A DNA stretch of 64,000 nt from Massospora cicadina. Lineage: Eukaryota > Entomophthoromycota > Entomophthoromycetes > Entomophthorales > Entomophthoraceae. The stretch covers positions 50,490-114,489 of the forward strand of contig JAKSZP010004230.1 in assembly GCA_022478985.1 (NCBI GenBank), written 5' to 3'. Below, one piece after another: positions 56,947 through 64,000 of this stretch; the first letter of the stretch is position 1; every line of letters starts with the position of its first letter. A program made the position numbers and the translations under genes. A model generated the notes under the pieces. That model was given only the letters and a program-made list of their open reading frames with translations. It did not search any database and was not told the DNA's origin.

Positions 56947-57189
56947 TATAAATGAAGGTCCCCATGTTATGCTCAACATGTACCACTTGTGCATGCAGGT
57001 GCCATCACATAAGTTTGCAAGTAAGAACTCAGGTACCCACCTGATGGAAGTATGATTGGGTAATGGTGCCTTTCTTATAAAATTTCCACCCCACTTGATG
57101 CAACACCCAATCTCTCACAAGTCTCAGTTGTTCCGCCCAAGGGGGAGATCCCCTCAAACCAAGAGCCTATCATGATTGAGGGTGCAGAA

Positions 57190-57336
57190 GAAGCTTAAGT
57201 TGAGGTATTTCTGTCTTCCCAACGTTCACACCATTCATTTCAATATTTAGTCATGTGGAAAGGCCACCAAGCCTTAAAGAATATCTGGGTTGACATGCTG
57301 GACTGTGCTAACTTCTTGGAGCTAGTCAAGGCTTTC
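57190..57336 (+). pseudogene. Element F: chromodomain, interrupted by element G
   Basis: The plus-strand translation SFQYLVMWKGHQALKNIWVD followed by CANFLELVKAF fits the second half of a chromodomain (YLVxWKG, W, D, NxxELVxxF). The frame is cut at 57,336 by G. The bases after the G duplication at 59,322 (CTTTCCACACC...) are the continuation of F. Confidence 0.8.
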
Positions 57337-57954
57337 TGTAACGGATCAGGTGACACCTTATCCATAAATTGCTTTGGATCAGTTAGTACTGGATCCAAAT
57401 ATGGAATTTATAGGAAGGAACCTTATGTGAGGGAATCAGAGCAAGGGAAATTCGACTGTCCAAAGCCAAAATGCATCCAAGTTGATATGACATCAGACTT
57501 ATGGGCAGCATGGATGATTATTCAGTGGGGTATGGAATCTTCGCCCAAGATATGCTGGACGGTTCAGAAGAGCCTGGCGAATGAGAAAAATTATTTATAT
57601 TTGCAAAACACTATTTATTTGGGGATAGGCTGGCCTGAATAGCCAGTTGAGCCTTCTACAAAATCCCTGAAAATTAATTAAAGATTTGTTTGCATAAGAA
57701 AAAAATATTTTATTTAAGATAGAATAATCAGATCAAAGACATGAGCTCCACTAGTGAGCTTGGTGTGGCGTTGGCGTGGATCTCAGAACCCTCCTACGGC
57801 ATGTGGACATTGATCTGAGGGTGCATGGCAACAATGAAACTCAGTGGATGGGTTTGGGGATTGGCTCTGGCAGGCTGGTCCCTAGTAGAGTCAGCTATGA
57901 GGCTCTTACTTCCTAATTACCTTATGGAATATTGGCATGAACCTGTTCTTTGCA
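57337..57954 (+). repeat. 5' LTR of element G
   Basis: About 618 bp, pairs with 58,702-59,321. It ends CTTTGCA, where the other copy has TTTTTTACA. Confidence 0.9.
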
Positions 57955-58179
57955 TTAGGCTTGACTCAATTGCTTCTTGGTTTTTCCGTGAGTGGAAGGA
58001 GGTGGATGTTCTGGAAGGGGAGGAATGGTCTGGCTGTGAGTTGAAGGAGGAGGAGGTTCTGAAAGGGAAGGAATGGTTCTACTGTGGTCCAAAAGAAGCG
58101 TCACGAGTTAAGTGTCAGGTGTGGCTGGCTAAGTGTCCGGAGGAGTTGTATTTGAAGTGTACTGGGAGTTGGATGAAAT

Positions 58180-58570
58180 GACGCATGCCATGGCGGATAT
58201 CAAAGAAAATCAATGGATAAGTATGGTGCGGGCAGGGGTCCAGCAGAAGCAACAGGCGGATCATGAAGAGATTCTAAAGGAGCTGTGGATGAGGTGTACC
58301 AGGGGCAGATGAAATGTCGTTTGCCATGGTGGTATTAAGGAAAATCTATGGGGAAAGTGCGGAGTGGACAGTGGCCCAACAGAAGCAACAGGTGGACTTA
58401 CAAAGAGCATCCAGAGGAGCGGTGGATGAAGTGTGCCAGGGGCAGATGAGATGGCACTTTCCCTAGTGGATAAAGAGGGAGAGCTATGTGGAAGTTTGGA
58501 GTGTGTGGTGGCCCACCAGAAGTGACAGGTGGATCAATGCAGAGCGCTGAATCCGGAGCTTGGGAGATGG
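58180..58570 (+). repeat. Element G: threefold tandem repeat of an integrase segment
   Basis: Three direct units of about 136 bp (anchors CAGCAGAAGC at 58,241, CAACAGAAGC at 58,377 and CACCAGAAGT at 58,514). In one frame the second unit reads GADEMSFAMVVLRKIYGESA and then VAQQKQQVD. This matches the single copy in the integrase of E (QGADEMICTMLETRKMLWGN, VAQQKQQAD). The third unit runs into VKWKGDPEEEVMWQMGED, the chromodomain, so the GPY/F-type module normally between them is missing. Units differ by many substitutions. Confidence 0.85.
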
Positions 58571-58701
58571 GCAAAGGGCTGGCCGCATGTGCAAGTAAAG
58601 TGGAAAGGTGATCCAGAGGAGGAGGTGATGTGGCAAATGGGAGAAGATGGCACATAGTGCCCAGGGATGGTCCAGAGATTCTGAGTTTCACAGGAGGGTG
58701 A

Positions 58702-59321
58702 TGTAATGGATCAGGTGACAGCTGATCCGTACATTGCTTCAGATCAGTTAGTACTGGATCAAATATGGAATTTATAGGAAGGAACCCAAATGTGAGGGAA
58801 TCAGAGCAAGGTAAAGTTGACTGTCTGAAGCTGAAATGCATCTGAGCCAATATGACATTGGACTTATGGGTGACATGGATGATGATTCAGTGGGGTATGG
58901 AATCTTCACCTGAGATGTACTGGGCAGTTCAAAAGAGCCTGTAAAACAAAAAAAGCTTATTTGATATTTGCAAAGCACTATTTATTTGGGGATAGGCTGG
59001 CCTGAATAGCTAGTTGAGCCTTCTACAAAATCCCTAAAAATCAAATAAAGATTTGTTTGCATAAGAAAAGAATATTTTATTTAAAATATAATAATTGGAT
59101 CTAAGACATGAGCTCCACTAGTGAGCTTGGTGTGGCATTGGCATGGATCTCAGAATCCTCCTACAGCATGTGGACAGTGACCTGAGGGTGTGTGGCAGTG
59201 ACAAAACTCAGAGAATGGGTTTGAGTATTGGCTCTGCCAAGCTGGTCCCTAGTAGAGTCAGCTATGAAGCTCTTACTTCCCGATTTCTTTATGGAATATT
59301 GGCGTGAACCCATTTTTTACA
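58702..59321 (+). repeat. 3' LTR of element G
   Basis: About 620 bp, preceded by the purine tract CACAGGAGGGTGA. The outer end is followed by the CTTTC duplication. Confidence 0.9.
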
Positions 59322-59535
59322 CTTTCCACACCACCCACTTAGATGCACCCAAACCTTACCCCAAAGATCACTACTCTAATGGCGATCAAGTTGCCTAAGG
59401 CTCATAAGAATGTGGCCCTCACTCAATTCTCCGTGATGGTACTCCCCCTTCAAGAAAAGGGAAGAGTAATGTAAGTCCAGGGGATCACCCCCTCTATTTT
59501 GACTGGGTGGCTTTCCCATTCCCATCAAAAAGGGG

Positions 59536-59543
59536 TATAAAAA
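59536..59543 (+). promoter_or_regulatory. TATA box in the LTR of F
   Basis: TATAAAAA within GGGGTATAAAAAGGCC lies about 66 bp into the LTR. It is placed as expected for the RNA polymerase II promoter of an LTR retrotransposon. The related LTR of C has lost the exact box. Confidence 0.6.
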
Positions 59544-59710
59544 GGCCAGCTTCTATTATCTCACAGAACAACCTCACTCATATAGTGAATGAGTGATGGT
59601 TAACAGCTTTCCCTTTAAAGATCCTGCCACCCATCCCTGCATTAACATCAGCCAAAATAGTATGGCAAATTAAGGAATTTTTTGCTGAGATATCAGAAAG
59701 AACGTATATT

Positions 59711-59730
59711 TTTTTAGTACTAGATGGTCC
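59711..59730 (-). mobile_element. Micro-retroposon copy 7 (20 nt, minus)
   Basis: Minus-strand sequence GGACCATCTAGTACTAAAAA, flanked by a perfect 17-bp duplication CAGAAAGAACGTATATT (59,694-59,710 and 59,731-59,747). It lies inside the LTR of F. Confidence 0.92.
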
Positions 59731-59780
59731 CAGAAAGAACGTATATTCATGGGGCATAAGGTCTACATGAAACTTATGGC

Positions 59781-60007
59781 AACGAGCTTTTGGCAGTAAG
59801 TCCCTAGAGCCCCAAACCCTTGAAAAAAAAGCCTGATGGGAGCACACTTTTAGTAAATGAAGTGTCAAGTGTTTAGATCTTGGCAAAGCTTGCCAATGGC
59901 ATTGAGCCATTGTAAAATGTTACTACCACTTTAAAACCTGCACCAAAATCATCAGATTTTCCATATGATAAATTTTGTTTGGCCAAATGAACACTGGAGT
60001 GACCGGA
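59781..60007. other. No feature recognised
   Basis: Short spacer between the LTR of F and the LTR of H. Confidence 0.5.
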
Positions 60008-61148
60008 TGTTAGGATTTTTGCCCATATTCCCAGCCTTCTAGATTACCTGGTATTGCTAGGGGAAAATTCCCTAAGGCGAAGTGAATTGGAAATCAGTTG
60101 GCCTGAGTTTCAGAGGAACTACGTTTGGGGGATTTTGAGATATTCACCTGGTCATATCCATTGGGGATCAATCTGGATGAATACTTAAGATCTCATTGGG
60201 TGGAGTTACTGATGAAATAGGGGCATCTGATAGTGATTAACTATCAGGTGTACCAATTGAGATCAGTCAGGTTTCATCACCAACTGATTGGGAATGAATA
60301 GTAAGTTGCAAGGCGAGTGATGCCACCTACAACTAGCAAATCAATTGGTTAGTGAGTGACCTGTCATACTGGGTAATAAGTCTCATTACCTAAGCAGGTC
60401 GCTAGCCAATTATGGTTGTTTCATTTGGATCAAGAGGGAAACGTTAGGGACACGTTTTCTGACTCTTTCCATTTTGAGGTCTCGAGGATGTCCAATGATG
60501 GAATCCTAGTCAGGATGGGGTAGACCATCACTGCCAAGACGAGGATGGGTGATTCAATGACAACAGCTGCCATTTTATCAAGGAGGTGTCAACTAAGGAT
60601 TAGATAGCCAAATCCCCCACTATATAATTCCCTAGGATTTACTATAATAAAAACAGTAATTAGAAAACCCAGCTTTTAGATAAATAGTAATATTATCAAT
60701 TTGGTATATAGTTAGACTATCAGCTTCTATTGTGTTGTTCTATCTCAAGGATATTATTGCAGAAGACAATAATTGGAAGACTCTCAAAGAGAAGAGTAAA
60801 GATCTGAGTGGGGATCTAGATATGAAGGAAACACAATTGGGGATAGTTGCTGAATGTGTGTTGTGCCCAAAAGAGACTGTCACTGGGGTATCTTAATGAA
60901 GATTGGGCGGACAAGAGTATAGGGAACGAATCCCTATGAGTACGACTTCAAGAGTATTTAATTGAAAAACTGGCTGAGTTTTGGGCCAAATTATAGTTCA
61001 ATCTCAACTATGGATAATAGTCTCTATACTATTATCAATTAATAATACATTATATACAACGTGACAAAGTACACAAGGAAATCAAACCTGTGCAGTAAAA
61101 AGGTTACTGGGTTGCTTGCTGATAATCAACCTAGAGTAAATTTTTACA
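60008..61148 (+). repeat. 5' LTR of element H
   Basis: 1,141 bp. Starts TGTTAGGATTTTTGCCC and ends TTTTTACA. Aligns in full with the two LTRs of element A in inverted orientation. Confidence 0.9.
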
Positions 61149-61151
61149 AGT

Positions 61152-61169
61152 TGGTGCTCACTACAGGGG
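61152..61169 (+). other. Primer-binding site of element H
   Basis: TGGTGCTCACTACAGGGG three bases after the LTR. Its complement ends in the CCA expected of a tRNA 3' end. The tRNA was not identified. Confidence 0.8.
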
Positions 61170-61195
61170 TAGTTGAGTGAAGAATCTATTATAAT

Positions 61196-62730
61196 GTCGT
61201 ACAAAGAAGAGCTATGCAAGCTGTGGACTGAGATCACCACTGTAAATTAGAATGTCTTAAACTCAGCAGACCATTGGGAGTTCGCAGCCTTGGAAGGATG
61301 AGTCACCAAGGTGGAGGAAGGAGTAGAGAATGTAGCCAACTTTGGGAATGAGTTACTTGGCAAAGTAAACTCGTTGAAGAAGAAAGAAGGAGACCTCATT
61401 AAGAGGTCATATACTTGAAAATGGAGCGAAAAGTGGATCACGTTCATTTAAGAAAGTTTGGTATGGATATTGAGAAATAATCAAACATGTGGAGGAACTT
61501 AAAGCTCATCAATGTGCTTGTGAGCCCAATATGGCAAGCAATGCTGAAGAGAGAAGTCCTCAAACAATACTTGGGAAGGCAAATACCCTAAGAAACATGC
61601 CGCCCACTTTTATTGCCATTTTGGAGATGACACCTGAAGTCACTCCACAAGTTAGCCGAGTAGCTGCCAAGAGAATCAGCCAGAAATGACTCGGAGGAAT
61701 TTATAGCAATGTCAAAATTGCCAACGTTCCATTGGGATAATGCCCAGCGTTTTTCCAACTGTTTGACATGACCATGAATGGCTATGGAGATCATCAGAAG
61801 GCGTAAACAGTCATGAATTGTCTGGACACTGACTAAAAACTTAGTTTTACCTCACCTGGAGGGAGAAAGCTGGTCTCATGCCAAGGAAAAGGCGGCCATC
61901 ATGAAGGAGTTTGAGAGTCTGACATGCATGTCAAAATGCAAGCAGAAATTTATGGGAATTCAGTTCCATAAAGATGAGTCTCTTGCTAGCTTCGCAAATT
62001 GATTTTACCAGGAGTCACAGATCCTGGCTGGAGCGAAAGTATTGGACAACTTTGATGCTATAATTGCTTTGCAAGCGGCCCTTTGGCCCTATTGTGATTT
62101 GCATCATATGATGTCTTCCGTGGTTGTCATGGAAATAACTACCTCGCAAATGGAGATAACCTGAAGATTTTGGGAGCAACATTTGATGCTCCAAATAGAA
62201 GCTTCAAGTCAAATCTGGTACAAAATCTGAATTTACAAAGGGAAATGAAGGAGCAAAGGAGGCTATCAATTGAACTGTGGCAGGAAATAAGCCTGAAGGA
62301 TTCAGATGGTTAAGCAAGAAGGAGAAGGTCTGCTATCAGTGTGGTGGGAAAGGACATTTCACCGTACATTGTAAAAAGCTGAAGGATCAGATTAACTGGT
62401 CCAGGTTAAAGAGACCGCAGCTGCCAAGGATTTGGGAAAAGGGCCCATGGCCTAGATGAGGAACAGTCTAGAGCTGCAGAGAAACCTGTTCCTCCCAATA
62501 TCACGAATGATGAAATCAACATTAGTGATCTGTTTGTAGACAACGAGAAGGATCAGCTATATCAAGTGGTCAATATGGATGTGAATGCTGTGACTAGAGC
62601 CAGGGCAAAGAGAATCGACCCCAAGATATTTCAGGAAGTTTCCCAGCTGTACACCCAACAACTGGTGGAGAAGAATCAAACCACCGAGAATCCTGAAGAG
62701 TTATAAGACATCCGTTTAGATGGGGCCAAT
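61196..62730 (+). pseudogene. Element H: gag with zinc knuckle
   Basis: Begins at ATG 61,196 (MSYKEELCKLWTEITTVN, then a stop). A coiled-coil leader follows (EFAALEG, KVEEGVENVANFGNELL). The capsid-like part near 61,860-62,090 has HAKEKAAIMKEFESLTCMSK and DESLASFAN, a stop, then FYQESQILAGAKVL. Frame 62,277-62,459 holds the zinc knuckle CYQCGGKGHFTVHC with all four ligands, in a Lys/Arg-rich context. Homologous to B gag throughout. At least four stops or frameshifts. Confidence 0.88.
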
Positions 62731-62775
62731 CTGTCTATCTCCCTTGGTGCAATAAAGGAATCGTTTCTTGAATTA

Positions 62776-63294
62776 TTGGCACAAATTATTCACACCCTAG
62801 ATTTGGCTAATAACGCCGCCATTCACTCAGTAAATACTATAATGCAATACTCCAAGTGTACATATATAGATATACAAGTGAATCGAGTGAGGGTGAGGGT
62901 GATTGTTGACAGTGGAGCGCCCATCAATATTGTCTTGACCAAGCTGGTAAAGAGGATGAAGATCTTGCCGGACTTAAAGCACAAGAGAGAATATAGGACT
63001 GCTGGGCCAAACACCACCGTTTCCTGTGGAGCGTATAGTGCACTGCCACTACAATTTGGGTCATTGGTGGTATCTGCGCCAGCCATAGTTTTGGTGAACC
63101 AAAACTATGACATCCTGATCATAATGGAGTTCCTATGGAATTACAGAGTTAAATGTAACTTCAAGGATCATATGTTGACCATCTTGGGTCAGACGTTACC
63201 ATTAGTATACCAGAAGAATGGTGAAGCTCCATTCAATTGGAGAAACAACTTCATCAATCTGATATACAACAACGGCATTGTCCTGATTCAATAA
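62776..63294 (+). pseudogene. Element H: aspartic protease, open for 172 codons
   Basis: The frame runs without a stop from ATG 62,776 to 63,294. Residues 43-50 read VIVDSGAPI, with the DSG active site intact. The flap region (about residues 73-95, YRTAGPNTTVSCGAYSALPL) and the second half (NQNYDILIIMEFL, about 108-120) follow in the order of a retropepsin. The C-terminal part ILGQTLPLVYQKNGEAPFNW leads to the dUTPase-like module. The usual LIG before the flexible end is LII. This is the best preserved protein piece of its family here. In an active element it would be part of a longer polyprotein, so the ATG is probably not a true start. Confidence 0.88.
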
Positions 63295-63620
63295 CAATTA
63301 GTTGGTAGGAAGTGACGCGAAATGCTGGCGGAAATCTTAGAGAATTGGGGAATTCCATTATAGATCAAAAATGAGAGGACCATACCAGCTGGATCGCAGA
63401 TAATAGTAAACAAAGGGTTGACTTTGGAGATTCCTGAGATGTTGTATGGGGAGGTTGGAAGCCCATGGAAGAGGTCCAGAGTGGAGCCATGGGTGTCTCC
63501 TGGGATAATAATTCCAGGCCATGGAGAAACTCGAGTTCTCCTGGCAAATTTGAGTGAAAAACTGATGAAGATCAAGAGGAATCAGATCATCAAGATTATT
63601 CATCTGATCCCAACAGCTGA
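63295..63620 (+). pseudogene. Element H: dUTPase-like module
   Basis: After WGIPL and a stop, the translation from about 63,379 reads TIPAGSQIIVNKGLTLEIPE and then MLYGEVGSPWKRSRVEPWVS. PGIIIPGHGETRVLLANLSE and LMKIKRNQIIKIIHL follow. The order fits the trimeric dUTPase fold: strand IPxG, the GLxLxIPE-YGxV hairpin, then PG-I-(motif III)-GE, VLLxNL and IKRnxxI (motif IV). In known dUTPases motif III has a catalytic Asp (GxIDxDYRGE). Here that position is Ile and the motif ends PGHGE. In element A it reads TIMPSHGE, so the change is shared. Probably a structural or non-catalytic domain. The identification rests on motif order seen by eye. Confidence 0.68.
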
Positions 63621-63699
63621 ATTGAGAAGATTACACGATTTTGGGTCTCTTGACAAAATGGGATTCCCAGCTGGGGTAGCCAAAAGCATCAACCTATTG

Positions 63700-64000
63700 G
63701 TTGATTGAGAGCAGCTCTCTGATCTTCCAGAAGGCCAGCAGGAGGAGGTGCTCAAACTATTTGAGAAATACTGGGAAGTGTTCGCTCAGGAAAACCACAA
63801 TTTGGGATGTGCATGAGACATGATCCACAAGGTTGACACCGGGGAAAATTTATGAATAAGGATGAGACTGATCCAAAGATTGAAAGCTGCCAAAGCGGTA
63901 GTAAAGGATAAAATCAGCAAACTAGTGAAGCATGGGCTTCTAGTTCCGTCATCAAGTCCCCGGGCGAGTCCAAATCTAATTGTGAAAAAAAGATGGATCA
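63700..64000 (+). pseudogene. Element H: start of reverse transcriptase, cut by window end
   Basis: From about 63,705 the translation gives LPEGQQEEVLKLFEKYWEVF, the linker that precedes Gypsy RT, then VDTGENL. Near 63,925 it gives LVKHGLLVPSSSPRASPNLI, the RT N-terminal motif. Stops occur near 63,816 and 63,854. The active site lies beyond the window. Confidence 0.85.

Larger units (their letters stand above)
57337..59321 (+). mobile_element. Element G: internally deleted chromovirus of the E type
   Basis: 1,985 bp. LTRs at 57,337-57,954 and 58,702-59,321 (starts TGTAACGGATCAGG and TGTAATGGATCAGG) and a 5-bp duplication CTTTC (57,332-57,336 and 59,322-59,326). Only about 750 bp of internal sequence remain. 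They consist of three tandem copies of an integrase C-terminal segment, a chromodomain remnant and a purine tract (CACAGGAGGGTGA). gag, protease, RT, RNase H and the integrase core are all absent. The LTR and chromodomain resemble element E. Confidence 0.92.
52300..59780 (+). mobile_element. Element F: chromovirus-type Ty3/Gypsy, 5' LTR missing
   Basis: Plus-strand gag, protease, RT, RNase H, integrase, chromodomain, purine tract (AAGAAAAGGGAAGAG) and a short 3' LTR (59,470-59,780). No 5' LTR in plus orientation was found. Instead the inverted 5' LTR of the related element C lies at 51,950-52,217. The element is interrupted by the fold-back mariner element (56,390-56,946) in the integrase C-terminal region and by element G (57,337-59,321) in the chromodomain. 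The chromodomain frame ELVKAF stops at the G duplication and the tail of F resumes at 59,322. Confidence 0.85.
59470..59780 (+). repeat. 3' LTR of element F
   Basis: Starts TGTAAGTCCAGGGG after a purine tract and aligns with the LTR of C. It includes the micro-retroposon at 59,711-59,730 and one of the duplicated 17-bp flanks, so the original length is about 270 bp. The right end is approximate. Confidence 0.8.
60008..64000 (+). mobile_element. Element H: Ty3/Gypsy with dUTPase-like module, 5' part
   Basis: Plus-strand 5' LTR (60,008-61,148), primer-binding site, gag with zinc knuckle, protease, dUTPase-like module and the first part of RT, which runs off the window end. The LTR is of the same family as that of A (inverted relative to it). 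Open frames are longer here than in any other copy, and the protease is open for 172 codons, but gag and the RT start contain stops. Confidence 0.9.

Noticed and set aside
57253..57642. Plus-strand open frame of 129 codons at the F/G boundary
   Set aside because: It is a chance fusion: the first 28 codons are the chromodomain of F and the rest is LTR of G.
57825..58181. Plus-strand open frame of 118 codons in element G
   Set aside because: Crosses the end of the LTR into the leader region. Glu/Lys-rich but without a recognisable gag motif.

Overview
The window is a block of nested, decayed transposable elements. I could not support a single host gene, rRNA gene, functional tRNA gene or CRISPR array. 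It is AT-rich eukaryotic nuclear DNA: nine Ty3/Gypsy LTR-retrotransposon copies or fragments, a fold-back mariner-type element, three tRNA-derived SINEs, and a family of very short poly(A)-tailed insertions. Two of the Gypsy families carry an integrase chromodomain (chromoviruses). Others carry a dUTPase-like module between protease and reverse transcriptase. A large, repeat-bloated genome is implied. The sequence does not settle the lineage; a fungus with a TE-expanded genome (Entomophthorales or rust type) is my low-confidence guess.

Layout. 1-10,082 is mostly unassignable AT-rich DNA with three SINEs (2,360-2,649 minus; 4,183-4,310 plus; 8,242-8,527 minus) and an isolated integrase scrap (3,180-3,450). 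An old Ty3/Gypsy element (element I, plus) spans 10,083-17,304 with two recognisable LTRs. A Copia-like protease scrap follows. Element D1 (minus, 3' end only) occupies 18,770-19,977. It abuts D2 (plus, 19,978-28,173), whose gag is split by the complete chromovirus E (minus, 20,834-26,399; 5-bp duplication ATATT). Element A (minus, 28,174-35,983) separates D2 from a third copy of that family, D3 (minus, 35,984-41,412). D3 sits in a chromovirus C (minus, 41,413-52,217). C is also split in its protease by the complete element B (minus, 42,687-50,461; duplication AGCGA). F (plus, about 52,300-59,780) belongs to the same family as C and lies head-to-head with it. F contains the fold-back mariner element (56,390-56,946, TA target site) and the internally deleted chromovirus G (57,337-59,321; duplication CTTTC). 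Element H (plus, 60,008 to the window end) shares the LTR family of A and is the least damaged in gag-protease.

The order of insertion can be read from the nesting: C and F are older than B, D3, G and the mariner element; D2 is older than E. All pol genes are interrupted, and in most copies catalytic residues are lost, so nothing here looks autonomous.

The most unusual signal is a set of seven 17-52 nt insertions. Each ends in the same core (GGGACCATCTAGTACTA or a 5'-shortened part of it) plus an A tail, and each is flanked by 15-17 bp target-site duplications. They look like extremely short products of target-primed reverse transcription.
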